Origin: Methanotorris igneus Kol 5
GTDB lineage: Archaea > AGJL01 > Methanococci > Methanococcales > Methanococcaceae
DNA length: 64,000 bases
Assembly (NCBI RefSeq): GCF_000214415.1
Contig: NC_015562.1
Span: 62,001 to 126,000, forward strand
Direction: 5' to 3'
In this document: positions 40,411 to 48,698 of the stretch, piece by piece
Position numbering within the stretch: the first letter of the stretch is position 1
Layout: each line of letters opens with the position of its first letter
Notes under the pieces: generated by a model
Told to the model about the DNA's origin: nothing
Databases searched by the model: none
Seen by the model: only the letters and a program-made list of their open reading frames with translations
Position numbers and translations under genes: made by a program

Positions 40411-40629
40411 TTATTTTTTCCTAATTTTAAACCTCAAAACCCCTCCCTCTTCGGACATTTCAATTAATTCATTTCCAGTCCTTTTACACCATGCAGGAAC
40501 GTCTTCCTTTGCCCCCATATCATCAGCAATAAGTTCTAAAACCTCCCCCTCTTTTAATTCCTTCATTTTTTTAGCTAACTCCACAATTGGCATTGGACAC
40601 TGCAGTCCCCTTGCATCAAGTGTTTCCAT
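40411..40629 (-). CDS. tusA: TusA/SirA-family sulfur carrier
   Basis: A 72-residue protein with METLDARGLQCPMPIVELAKKMKELKEGEVLELIADD: the Cys in GLQCPMP carries persulfide sulfur in TusA. It closes with GNELIEMSEEGGVLRFKIRKK. The longer open frame starting at 40767 overlaps the ferredoxin gene; GGTGGAAA before the ATG at 40629 sets the real start. It lies 10 bases after the ferredoxin and before DsrE2, suggesting the order donor-carrier-acceptor. Confidence 0.9.
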   Translation of the reverse strand: METLDARGLQCPMPIVELAKKMKELKEGEVLELIADDMGAKEDVPAWCKRTGNELIEMSEEGGVLRFKIRKK

Positions 40630-40639
40630 TTTTCCACCT

Positions 40640-40825
40640 TTAATCTTCAACTTTAACAGCATTTGTTGGACATACATCCATACAAACTCCACATCCGGAG
40701 CAGTCCTCTTCTCTTGCAACAACAACTTTATCTCCTTGAATCTCAAAAACTTCCATTGGGCAAGCATTTACACACTCTGCACATTCTGGACCCTTACATA
40801 AGTCGTAGTTTATTGTTACTTTCAC
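40640..40825 (-). CDS. 2[4Fe-4S]-type ferredoxin heading the sulfur-relay operon
   Basis: A 61-residue ferredoxin. The second cluster motif is complete, CSGCGVCMDVCP (residues 43-54). The first is CKGPECAECVNACP (residues 11-24) with a two-residue insertion between the first two cysteines. GTG start at GGTGA-TAGT-GTG. It is the first of six close-packed genes with TusA, DsrE2, DsrH, DsrE and DsrF, so it could bring electrons for persulfide reduction. A Ptr2-like site lies in its promoter. Confidence 0.88.
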   Translation of the reverse strand: MKVTINYDLCKGPECAECVNACPMEVFEIQGDKVVVAREEDCSGCGVCMDVCPTNAVKVED

Positions 40826-40872
40826 ACTATCACCCCATTTTAATTTTTGTTTTTTTGTTATTTAATGTTTTT

Positions 40873-40887
40873 GTCCGATTTTCGTTC
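40873..40887 (-). promoter_or_regulatory. Ptr2-like site upstream of the sulfur-relay operon
   Basis: GTCCGATTTTCGTTC shares CGATTTTCGT with the published Ptr2 consensus GGACGATTTTCGTCC. A TATA-like CATTAAATAA lies a few bases downstream in gene direction, as expected for an upstream activating site. Confidence 0.6.
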
Positions 40888-40895
40888 TTTTAAGT

Positions 40896-41246
40896 TTATT
40901 CACACTTTATTGCTTCCTCTGGAGCGTTTAATTTCTTTGGGTGAGGGGCTTTTATAACAAAGAACTCCAACACATCAGAGTTTAAGTTTTGGATGAGCAT
41001 CTTTACATTAAATGGAACATACACAATAGTCCCTTCTTTATAGTTGTGTGGTTCTTGGTCTTCCAAAGTTAGGGTCATTTCCCCCTTAACGATTATTAAA
41101 TGCACATAAGAGTTTGAATAATGCTTAGGCATTTGCTCTCCCTTTGGAAGAACGATATGGTTGATTTGAACATGCTCGGTATTGACAATTTTTTCAACAA
41201 CCTTTGTTGTAGCATCCTTCTTAAACTCATAAACTTTTTCTATCAT
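40896..41246 (-). CDS. Single cupin-domain protein
   Basis: A 116-residue cupin: NHIVLPKGEQMPKHYSNSYVHLIIVKGEMTLTL gives motif 1 with its histidines, and NYKEGTIVYVPFNVKMLIQN gives motif 2. Metal-binding His/Glu positions look partly conserved. Small cupins of this kind sense or bind a ligand in anaerobe redox gene clusters; the ligand is unknown. It lies between hcp (75 bases upstream) and the sulfur-relay ferredoxin, all on one strand. Confidence 0.82.
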   Translation of the reverse strand: MIEKVYEFKKDATTKVVEKIVNTEHVQINHIVLPKGEQMPKHYSNSYVHLIIVKGEMTLTLEDQEPHNYKEGTIVYVPFNVKMLIQNLNSDVLEFFVIKAPHPKKLNAPEEAIKCE

Positions 41247-41321
41247 AATATACCGCCCTTAAAATTTTTAGAAAATTTAGTTATAAAGTATAAAGAAAGT
41301 TTTTAAGGAAATATTGGGGAT

Positions 41322-42968
41322 TTACCCAACTAATCTCTTAATATCTTCATCAACTGTTGAGATTGTTGAAATTCCAAACTTCTCGACTAATACTTTTGCT
41401 ACATTTGGTGATAAGAAAGCAGGTAACGTAGGACCTAATACTATATTCTTAACTCCTAAGTAGAGCAATGCCAATAATACAGCTACTGCTTTTTGCTCAT
41501 ACCATGCAATGTTGTAAGCAATTGGGAGTTCATTTATGTCCTCTAACCCAAGAACTTCTTTCAACTTCAATGCAACTACTGCTAATGAATAGCTGTCGTT
41601 ACACTGCCCAGCATCTAATACTCTTGGGATTCCATCTATGTCTCCTAAGTCTAATTTAATGAATCTATATTTTGCACAACCACATGTTAATATAACTGTG
41701 TCTTTTGGTAATTTTTTAGCAAATTCGGTGTAGTATTCTCTTGTCTTGTGTCTTCCATCACATCCAGCCATTACAACGAATTTTCTTATCTTTCCACTCT
41801 TGACTGCTTCAATTATCTTATCTGCCAATGCTAAAACTTGGTTGTGTGCAAATCCTCCAACAATCTTACCATTTTCGAGTGGTGTTGGTGGCTTACATTT
41901 CTTAGCATGTTCAATAACTTCTGAGAAGTCTTTTGTTCCATCTTCTCTGACAGGAATTCTCTTCAATCCTGGATATCCAACAGCCCCAGTGACATAAACT
42001 CTATCTTTGTATGAGTCTTTTGGTGGAACTAAACAGTTTGTTGTCATGATTATTGGGCCGTTAAACTTCTCGAATTCTTCTGTTTGGAATGGCCATGAAC
42101 CTCCGTAGTTTCCTACGAAGTGATCGTATTTCTTAAAGAATGGATAGTAGTGTGCTGGTAACATCTCACAGTGTGTATAGACATCTACTCCAGTTCCCTT
42201 AGTTTGCTCTAATAACTGCTCTAAGTCTTTCAAGTCGTGACCACTAATTAATATTCCTGGTCTGTCTCTAACTCCTAAGTTAACTTCTGTTATTTCTGGG
42301 TGTCCGTAGGTTTCAGTGTTTGCTTTGTCTAATAATGCCAATGTATCTACTGCATACTTACCTGTTTCCATTGCTAAATTGAATAACTCATCAGCATCTT
42401 TACTATCAACAAGTTTTGTCATTGCTTTAACTATAAATTTGTGGATTTCCTCATTGTTATAGCCGAGATGCATTGCATGGCTTAAATATGCCCCAATTCC
42501 CTTAATTCCATAAGTTATGAGTTCTTTTAAAGACCTTATATCCTCATTATCCTCTGCTAATACACTAACTTCTTTTGCCAATGATAATTCTATGATGTCA
42601 TCATCATTTTCATAATTCCAGGTAGCACAGTGAGGGAGTTCTTCTTTGTTTAAGTTTGTTTTTTCAATGATTTTTTCTCTCAATTCAACTCCTTTCTTTA
42701 TGTAATCCATTACATCTTTATCATCAAAATTGACATTTGTTATTGTTACGAATAATGCCTTTGGTATGTATTCCATAACCTCATCATCTAAGTAGTTACT
42801 TTTCTCACATACGTAGCATAAACCTTTTATAGTATAAACTAATAAATCTTGGAGGTCTGCTACAATATCCTTCTTCCCACAAACCCCCGCTATTGTACAT
42901 CCTTCATTCCTTGCAGCCTCTTGGCATTGGAAACAAAACATTTTTGTTGGTCTTGGTGTGTAACCCAT
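41322..42968 (-). CDS. hcp: Hybrid cluster protein (Hcp)
   Basis: A 548-residue Hcp. The N-terminal Fe-S cysteine set reads [23 protein letters not shown] (near residues 10-32), and the hybrid 4Fe-2O-2S cluster ligands occur in GISTGHD-like [61 protein letters not shown] and [10 protein letters not shown]. Hcp reduces hydroxylamine in vitro and NO in vivo. GGTGAAAAT-ATG defines the start. Its promoter carries the shared 17-bp element. Ferredoxin-like and CGGC-protein genes lie upstream. Confidence 0.95.
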   Translation of the reverse strand: MGYTPRPTKMFCFQCQEAARNEGCTIAGVCGKKDIVADLQDLLVYTIKGLCYVCEKSNYLDDEVMEYIPKALFVTITNVNFDDKDVMDYIKKGVELREKIIEKTNLNKEELPHCATWNYENDDDIIELSLAKEVSVLAEDNEDIRSLKELITYGIKGIGAYLSHAMHLGYNNEEIHKFIVKAMTKLVDSKDADELFNLAMETGKYAVDTLALLDKANTETYGHPEITEVNLGVRDRPGILISGHDLKDLEQLLEQTKGTGVDVYTHCEMLPAHYYPFFKKYDHFVGNYGGSWPFQTEEFEKFNGPIIMTTNCLVPPKDSYKDRVYVTGAVGYPGLKRIPVREDGTKDFSEVIEHAKKCKPPTPLENGKIVGGFAHNQVLALADKIIEAVKSGKIRKFVVMAGCDGRHKTREYYTEFAKKLPKDTVILTCGCAKYRFIKLDLGDIDGIPRVLDAGQCNDSYSLAVVALKLKEVLGLEDINELPIAYNIAWYEQKAVAVLLALLYLGVKNIVLGPTLPAFLSPNVAKVLVEKFGISTISTVDEDIKRLVG

Positions 42969-43080
42969 ATTTTCACCTCAATATTTTATAATCTACAAAT
43001 ATTTTATTTGTATACCGCCCAATCTTTACTAAAAGATTTCTTAGATTGGTGCTTTACAATAATTATTTTCTATTTCATAT

Positions 43081-43097
43081 TATAAAAAGATTTTTGA
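43081..43097 (-). promoter_or_regulatory. Shared 17-bp promoter element, site 2 (hcp)
   Basis: TCAAAAATCTTTTTATA in gene direction, identical to sites 1 and 3, 113 bases before hcp. Closer to the gene is the palindrome ACAAATAAAATATTTGT, a second possible control site. Confidence 0.65.
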
Positions 43098-43187
43098 TCA
43101 TTTACATTTTGTGATATGGGCAATTAGTATTGAAATTAGTAGATATCTTCGATATAATTGTTATGAATAATTTTAGTTTTAGTATTA

Positions 43188-43874
43188 TCATAACGCTTTT
43201 CCATCGATTGAAATGATATGCCTTTTTATTTCACAATCAAGTCCATCAAGTGCTTTTTTTACCAAAGCATACAATCCATGACAGCAAGGAACGCTCATTA
43301 TAACAACATCAACTTTTTTAATGTTATTGAGTTTGACGATTGCCCTTATTTTCTCTGCATATTCGGAAGTATCATCCAACTTAGGACATCCAATGGCAAG
43401 AACTTTCCCTTTTAGGAATTTTTTATGGAAGTTTGCATATGCAAATGGAACACAATCTGCTGAAATAACGAGTTCGGCATTTTTAAAATATGGAGCCATT
43501 GGATTTAATAAATGGAGTTGTATAGGCCAGTTTGTTAATTCTGAGCCCATCTCTACATTATCGTCTTCGTCTGATTTCCTATCCCTTTTCAACGTCATTG
43601 CCATTGAACCTGGGCATTTATGTCCTGAATGTGAATGATGCTCATCAACTTCCACTTCTTCTTTTATTATTTTTATTGCATCAACTGGACATACGTCCAA
43701 ACATGAGCCTATTCCATCGCAATAAATTTCTCTCTCTTTGTTAACCTTAACCTTTTTAGTTTTTGGGTCTGGAATTAGAATATTTTCTTCACATGCTTTA
43801 ATACATAGCCCACACTCTTCATAACCAATACATTTATCCTGGTCAACTTCGACTCTATATCTTGTTATTTTCAT
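43188..43874 (-). CDS. Ferredoxin-domain protein with C-terminal cysteine domain, Hcp neighbour
   Basis: A 228-residue protein: a two-cluster ferredoxin domain (CIGYEECGLCIKACEEN near 12-28; CDGIGSCLDVCPVDAI near 47-62), a His-rich linker DEHHSHSGHKCPGS, and a C-terminal domain with SADCVPFAYANFHKKF, IGCPKLDD and SVPCCHGLYALV. Proteins of this layout often accompany hcp in anaerobes and are plausible electron donors to it. GGTGATATTT-ATG sets the start at 43874. It follows the CGGC-protein gene by 68 bases, probably in one operon. Confidence 0.8.
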   Translation of the reverse strand: MKITRYRVEVDQDKCIGYEECGLCIKACEENILIPDPKTKKVKVNKEREIYCDGIGSCLDVCPVDAIKIIKEEVEVDEHHSHSGHKCPGSMAMTLKRDRKSDEDDNVEMGSELTNWPIQLHLLNPMAPYFKNAELVISADCVPFAYANFHKKFLKGKVLAIGCPKLDDTSEYAEKIRAIVKLNNIKKVDVVIMSVPCCHGLYALVKKALDGLDCEIKRHIISIDGKAL

Positions 43875-43942
43875 AAATATCACCATTTAAACATTCAAAT
43901 TTATCTAAGTATTAAAAAATTATTAAAAGTTAAAAGCTCAAT

Positions 43943-44263
43943 TTAGAAGTGGGAACCAATTACAACTTTTGCTCCCATCTTTTCAACTTCTTCTTTCAAT
44001 TCTTCAGCGTATATACATTTTGGTTTAAGTGCACTCATACATGTTGCAAAATGAACGACTTCTACCCCATGTTTTTCTATTAATTGTTTTATTTGGTTTA
44101 ATCCCAATCTTCCTGGGCATCCTCCGCATGTTATTATGGTTACAAGTTCAACATTGTCGTAGTCTTTAAATGTGTCTTTTTTGTTTAATGCTGCTGTAAC
44201 ACAACCTACTGCAGGACATGTCTTTGCTGCACTGTCACATCTTAAAATTGCTACTTTTGTCAC
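43943..44263 (-). CDS. CGGC-domain protein
   Basis: A 106-residue protein of the CGGC family (PF08821 type): AILRCDSAAKTCPAVGCVTAALNKKD, then ELVTIITCGGCPGRLGLNQIKQLIEKHGVEVVHFATCMSALKPKC. The Cys-Gly-Gly-Cys and four further cysteines suggest metal or Fe-S binding; function is not established. It starts with GTG at GGTGA-AACG-GTG. It is first in the unit with the ferredoxin-domain gene and carries the 17-bp promoter element. Confidence 0.85.
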   Translation of the reverse strand: MTKVAILRCDSAAKTCPAVGCVTAALNKKDTFKDYDNVELVTIITCGGCPGRLGLNQIKQLIEKHGVEVVHFATCMSALKPKCIYAEELKEEVEKMGAKVVIGSHF

Positions 44264-44324
44264 CGTTTCACCCCGTATTTTATTTTTTATTTTTAGTCAT
44301 CAAATTATACAGTGTATTCAATAA

Positions 44325-44341
44325 TATAAAAAGATTTTTGA
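44325..44341 (-). promoter_or_regulatory. Shared 17-bp promoter element, site 3 (CGGC gene)
   Basis: TCAAAAATCTTTTTATA in gene direction, 62 bases before the CGGC-protein gene, identical to sites 1 and 2. Confidence 0.65.
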
Positions 44342-44622
44342 CCTTTTTAACTCAAAAAAATATATAATTATTATTTCTTTACTTAAGTAAAGTTAATATA
44401 ACTATTATGAAAAATAATTAAAAAAAGTAATAAAATTTGAAGATTTAAATAATTAAATAAAATTGTTCCATAAAAATAAAAGTAGGCATATTCTACTTAG
44501 GAAAATAACATTCAATTCTAAAAATTTATAATCTTAAATTTATAAAGTTAATAGATAATAATTATTCAAAATTTCCAAAAAGTTCATAAACATGGTGTAG
44601 AAAATTTCGCAATTAACTATAA
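44342..44622. other. AT-rich intergenic DNA, possible eroded repeat end
   Basis: Very AT-rich with no reading frame of note. TTTCGCAATTAACTATAA near 44605-44621 resembles the right terminus of the MITE-like family, but I find no matching left end. Confidence 0.4.
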
Positions 44623-45030
44623 TTAAAACACAATAACTTTATCGTATATTTTCCCATCAATTTTTGAAATTTCATCATAAAATTCGGATATTTTCTTTGC
44701 ATCACCGTCAACAACAAAAATTTCTACCTTTTTATTTTTTCCACATGAAGTTGTTATATATGATTGGTTTATTGATTTAACTACCTCATTATACTCAAAA
44801 TATAGCCTACTCATTTTTTCCATTGACTCTTTTGTTGGAGTATAAACAACAATAATAATCCCACTAATATTCCCTTCCTTATCTAATGAGTTACTTTCTA
44901 AAACATGCTTTCTCACTGCATCTCTTATTAATTCACTTCTACTTGAATACCCTTTCTTTTTAACAACATTATCTATCTCTTTTAAAAGATATTTTGAAAA
45001 TGATATGCTGATTCTTTCAACGTTTACCAT
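44623..45030 (-). CDS. NikR-like ribbon-helix-helix regulator without nickel ligands
   Basis: A 135-residue protein with the NikR layout: an RHH domain (VERISISFSKYLLKEIDNVVKKKGYSSRSELIRDAVRKHVLE, residues 4-45) and a C-terminal ACT-like domain (GIIIVVYTPTKESMEKMSRLYFEY...KKVEIFVVDGDAKKISEFYDEISKI). In NikR the metal is held by histidines after VYDH and in HVHLDH plus a Cys; here those places read VYTPT and YITTSCGKN, with no histidine. It probably senses something else. It lies upstream of the CGGC/Hcp genes, same strand. Confidence 0.82.
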   Translation of the reverse strand: MVNVERISISFSKYLLKEIDNVVKKKGYSSRSELIRDAVRKHVLESNSLDKEGNISGIIIVVYTPTKESMEKMSRLYFEYNEVVKSINQSYITTSCGKNKKVEIFVVDGDAKKISEFYDEISKIDGKIYDKVIVF

Positions 45031-45059
45031 AATCTCACTTGAAAATCTCTTTCTAAAAG

Positions 45060-45072
45060 TACTCTAAGAGTA
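45060..45072 (-). promoter_or_regulatory. Candidate autoregulatory operator of the NikR-like gene
   Basis: TACTCTAAGAGTA is a perfect 6-1-6 palindrome 30 bases before the start codon, just downstream of the TATA-like CATAAAATTC, so it should overlap the transcription start. A good place for autorepression by the RHH protein. Confidence 0.5.
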
Positions 45073-45118
45073 GAATTTTATGAAAAATGCTTATGGCTAA
45101 ATTTAAATTTAAAGTTTA

Positions 45119-45440
45119 GAGGGTGGTGCACAATTAAAAAATTTAAATATAATGAGGCAAAAATAGAATACAAAAAGTGATAAAAATCGAATGGTGAATA
45201 CCCATAGACGCCGTTAAGATAGTTATAACTTCGATAGATAAATACCTTACTGATAAAATCGAACAACCAAAACGTAGGGGACTTAAGGATTATGATTTAG
45301 TTTTGGAGTTAAGGTTGCTGGTTTATGTGGTTTTAAAAGGATTGTATTATACGAGAGAATTGGTGAGGTATTTAAAGAAGTATTATAAAAAACCAGATTA
45401 TGAATAGATTCTGGACAAATGTAAAAGGTTTTAAGAAAAA
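45119..45440 (+). mobile_element. Decayed insertion-sequence fragment with transposase N-terminus
   Basis: The left end GAGGGTGGTGCACAATTAAA recurs at 56692. About 100 bases in, a frame reads AVKIVITSIDKYLTDKIEQPKRRGLKDYDLVLELRLLVYVVLKGLYYTRELVRYLKKYYKKPDYE before a stop, with an earlier stop interrupting the start. The pattern (PKRRGxxxY..LxLxxLVY) looks like the N-terminus of a DDE-type transposase of methanococcal insertion sequences; the catalytic part is missing. Confidence 0.7.
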
Positions 45441-45481
45441 ATACGTTTAAGGATTGAAGACGTTAATAACTGCCCGTTCTG

Positions 45482-45650
45482 GTTATCCGCTACTTTTGAA
45501 ACATACGAAACTGTCGTAGCGGATAACATTCCACCCTCCCATCTTCATTGGGTGGCTTTCGGGGGGAACGGAAACTCCCCACATCTTCAAGGCTCTCAAC
45601 AGTCTCCATTCGGGCTTAAGACCCCACATATCGGAGACTGCATATCCACA
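45482..45650 (-). ncRNA. Candidate structured RNA (GC-rich, four stems, own promoter)
   Basis: In an AT-rich genome this stretch is about half G+C. Reading leftwards, a strong TATA (TTTTTATATATC, 45670-45682) lies about 25 bases before the putative 5' end. Stems follow in order: CAGTCTCC/GGAGACTG (8 bp), GGGGA/TCCCC (5 bp), CCACCC/GGGTGG (6 bp), and GTTATCCGCTAC/GTAGCGGATAAC (12 bp, 22-base loop). No family is recognised. Alternatives are an IS605-type end or guide RNA, since one frame (WGLKPEWRLLRALKMWG) is open. Confidence 0.55.
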
Positions 45651-45858
45651 AACAATTAATATTTTTCATGATATATAAAAATTACGCTACTCGAAAATAC
45701 ACAAACTTTGCGCTTGTTGCTATCTATGAAACAGCCCATTAGGAAGGCAGTCGAATATTCCTTATTCAATTTAGAAAGTTTTGTCACTGACTATACATTA
45801 TGTTTTCAATACTAATTACTAATTAAATCTAAAAATTAATTTTATATTATTGGATTGC

Positions 45859-47073
45859 TTATTTTTTGGTTTTGTTCAACGAATTAATGTATTCAACAAC
45901 CTTCATAACACCCATCGCAATGCCTTCAACCTCAATTCCACCTTTTCCTTTTGCTCCGTCTCCTACCAAATATAACTTATCATTTACAATATTATCCAAA
46001 TCTGTTCCATTTGATGCATGATTTACTGGCCATTCATCCCTATAAGATTGGATATGCAATATCTCATAATCTTTGCCGTTAAATAACCTCTCAATATCCT
46101 CAAGGCCTAAATCAATCTCCTTTTTTACGTTGTTTGTTAGTTGTGTTTGGTGTGTCATAACTAAATGGTAACCCTCAGGAGCGAGAGATTTATCCACATT
46201 GGTTACTTGGTTTAAGCCATTAATCCTCTCGCACTCAGGAGTGAAAAGAACTCCATTATGCTTTATTAATCCCTCTTTTGTAGCAACGCATATCTTTATT
46301 CCTTTTGATGGTCTTGGCTCTTTTCCTTTTATTATCTTTACATTTGAGATTTTTTCTGTTAGTTTTGGAGATAGATTGCTAACAACAACATCAAACTCCT
46401 CGTTGAGTTCCTCTCCAATAACGTAGGCTTTATCATCTTCAATTTCAATGCTTTTCACTTCACACTCAACCTTTATAATACCATTATTATTTTTTATAGC
46501 CCTAACGAGTTCATCAATAACTCCCTTACAACCTCCAATTGGAATTCCAGGTCCTCCAAACTTATGGTAGTTTTTTGCTATCTCAATAATCTCTTCCATC
46601 GGTGTTTCGTAGGCAGTTAAACTCAATGCCCATCCAGTAAATGCATTTCCAACCTTTAACGCCAAATCTACACTTTCCAAAAACTCTCCAAAAGACATAC
46701 TTTTATCAACATTACCTATTTTTAAATTTGCTGCCATTTTTAGAGCTTTTAATTTATCTTTCAAACCTACAAGGTTGAAAAGGTCTTTGTATGCATAATC
46801 TTTGCCATTCACCCTAAAAAGTCCATCTGGATTTGAATTTATTATTTTAACATTACATCCACATTCTCTCAACAATCTCGCCAAATATCCATCATTTCCA
46901 TGTGGAATCATGTGTAAAGCTCCAGTAGTTAGTTGAAATCCTTTATATTCAATATTTGTAAATCTACCTCCAACAAAGGGCAATTTCTCAAAAATAACAA
47001 CATCGTGGTTCTTTGATAATAAGGCAGCAGTTAAAAGTCCGCCTAAACCACCACCAACGATACCAATTCTCAT
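45859..47073 (-). CDS. CrtI/phytoene desaturase-like FAD oxidoreductase
   Basis: A 404-residue flavoprotein: MRIGIVGGGLGGLLTAALLSKNHDVVIFEKLPFVGGRFTNIEYKGFQLTTGALHMIPHG is the classic FAD-binding N-terminus of the CrtI/amine-oxidase superfamily, and LYLVGDGAKGKGGIEVEGIAMGVMKVVEYI the C-terminal FAD-contact region. Substrate unknown; methanogen members may act on isoprenoids. I start at the ATG at 47073 after GAGGGATAAT; 37 upstream in-frame codons lack a good ribosome site. The region upstream (47184-47503) is a repeat block. Confidence 0.83.
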   Translation of the reverse strand: MRIGIVGGGLGGLLTAALLSKNHDVVIFEKLPFVGGRFTNIEYKGFQLTTGALHMIPHGNDGYLARLLRECGCNVKIINSNPDGLFRVNGKDYAYKDLFNLVGLKDKLKALKMAANLKIGNVDKSMSFGEFLESVDLALKVGNAFTGWALSLTAYETPMEEIIEIAKNYHKFGGPGIPIGGCKGVIDELVRAIKNNNGIIKVECEVKSIEIEDDKAYVIGEELNEEFDVVVSNLSPKLTEKISNVKIIKGKEPRPSKGIKICVATKEGLIKHNGVLFTPECERINGLNQVTNVDKSLAPEGYHLVMTHQTQLTNNVKKEIDLGLEDIERLFNGKDYEILHIQSYRDEWPVNHASNGTDLDNIVNDKLYLVGDGAKGKGGIEVEGIAMGVMKVVEYINSLNKTKK

Positions 47074-47183
47074 ATTATCCCTCATAAAGTCATAATGCTG
47101 TATTATTGTTTGAAACTGTTTAATTATACATGGACATTTATGAACATTTATGAGTAAAAGATTGTCAAGATAAACATTCTTCA

Positions 47184-47503
47184 TTTCGCTCAGAACCCCT
47201 TTATAGATTTTAACACGTCATATAACCCAACACATCCAGTAATCATCTCATCGAAACTTTTAAAAAGTTTCATCAAAGGGATGCATTGCTTCGCTTCGCT
47301 CAGCAATGCCTCTTAGCTTCTATATGAAACCTTTAAAAGAAGCTTTAAAAAAGTTAAGCAAAACCTGTCGGTTTTGCAGCTCGAAGCTTCGCTTCGATTT
47401 CATCAAAAAGGATGCACTGCCTCGCTTCACTCGGCAGTGCCTCTTAATAAGGCACGAGTAAACCAATTTCTTTTCTATGTTAGATTTCTTTTAGGATGCT
47501 TCG
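47184..47503. repeat. Hairpin repeat block B with a 64-bp duplicated gene end
   Basis: 47184-47247 is an exact copy of 47504-47567, which is the 3' end of the DUF1786 gene (last 18 codons and stop). Between the copies lie hairpins like those of block A: GCATTGCTTCGCTTCGCTCAGCAATGC, CTCGAAGCTTCGCTTCGA-like and GCACTGCCTCGCTTCACTC-GGCAGTGC, plus AAACCTTTAAAAGAAGC. With the upstream leader it fills 47074-47509. Confidence 0.85.
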
Positions 47504-47509
47504 TTTCGC

Positions 47510-48517
47510 TCAGAACCCCTTTATAGATTTTAACACGTCATATAACCCAACACATCCAGTAATCATCACATCTCCACCCGGATAGGCGTATTTTCCATAA
47601 TCTTTAAACATCTCTCTATTTGGTCCAGCAATTAAAATTTCTTCGGGATTTATGCTGTCTAAAACCACGGCCCCATGGCCATTATCATTAAATATCTCTT
47701 CGTTTGTTAATGTTCCATTTGCCAATTTATCGACAATGTTTTTTAATTTTTTAGGGGTTAAAAGTCTTGTGTGATGCTCAAATAACCCCATAATTTTTCC
47801 ATCTTTTATAGAAACTCCTAACGTATGACCATTACCAATATCCAAACCAATAAATTCATCAATGCCATTTTCCTTTGCATAGTTTAAAATTCCACATATA
47901 GAGGCGATCTTACTATCCATTACAAATCCTTTGTAGTTGTTCTCTTTTAATGTTTCTAAGATTGCATCAAACCTTGAAAAATAATCTGTTTTTTCTTCAA
48001 AGTAAAATTTATACGGGTCTTTTGTTTCTTTTAACTTATTTTCAAAATATTTGAACCTTGTAATTCTGTCACTCTGCCCCTTAACAAAACCATGGTCTTG
48101 GCACGCCACACACACAAAGTCAGGATTAAATTCCTTACCTATTGATGTGAATATATTTTTTAGCATGTCAAAATCCAAATCTCTAAAAATGACGTTTGGG
48201 TTCTCTATACTTTCTTTAATTATTATTCCCTTCTTTTTTACCTCTTCCAAATCATCCCTTATCGTTCTTGCTGCATTTTCTGATATCTCAACTTTAAACC
48301 CTTTTTTTATATGCTCACTTATTGCCTTATTTACGGGGCCCCCTCCCATTATAACTCCATCTATCTTTAAATCTTCATTCATTTTCTTTATCTTTTCTGC
48401 CAAAATTACTGTCGGAGATGGGAGAATTAGCTTTATGGAGTTCTCAATATTTTTGTTGGTGTCTATGTATAGAATATCTTGTGTCCCTTTTCCAATATCT
48501 ATGCACAAAACTTCCAT
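47510..48517 (-). CDS. DUF1786 protein (ASKHA ATPase-like)
   Basis: A 335-residue protein of the archaeal DUF1786 family: MEVLCIDIGKGTQDILYIDTNKN at the N-terminus resembles the phosphate-1 motif of actin/hexokinase-type ATPases, DGVIMGGGPVNKAI follows near 55-68, and EFIGLDIGNGHTLGVSIKDGKIMGLFEHHT near 217-246 resembles the second phosphate motif. GGAGPN-like ILIAGPNREMF and PGGDVMITGCVGL close it. Role unknown. GGTGA-TAAG-ATG sets the start at 48517. Its 3' end is duplicated in the adjacent repeat block. Confidence 0.82.
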   Translation of the reverse strand: MEVLCIDIGKGTQDILYIDTNKNIENSIKLILPSPTVILAEKIKKMNEDLKIDGVIMGGGPVNKAISEHIKKGFKVEISENAARTIRDDLEEVKKKGIIIKESIENPNVIFRDLDFDMLKNIFTSIGKEFNPDFVCVACQDHGFVKGQSDRITRFKYFENKLKETKDPYKFYFEEKTDYFSRFDAILETLKENNYKGFVMDSKIASICGILNYAKENGIDEFIGLDIGNGHTLGVSIKDGKIMGLFEHHTRLLTPKKLKNIVDKLANGTLTNEEIFNDNGHGAVVLDSINPEEILIAGPNREMFKDYGKYAYPGGDVMITGCVGLYDVLKSIKGF

Positions 48518-48698
48518 CTTATCACCCAAATGATTTATAGAAAAAATATATATGCTGTAAGGCATAAAATTAAAAGCACAAATCGACCCTATTTGAAATT
48601 TTTTACATGATTAATTATTCTTTCAAAAATTTTGTTATGGTTGAACAAGTGATAAAAATCCCACAAATGACTATAAACTAAATTAAGGAGAGGGTTTT

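Noticed and set aside
40411-40767. 118-codon version of TusA starting upstream
   Set aside because: The extra 46 codons are the ferredoxin gene read in another frame; the ribosome site supports the ATG at 40629.
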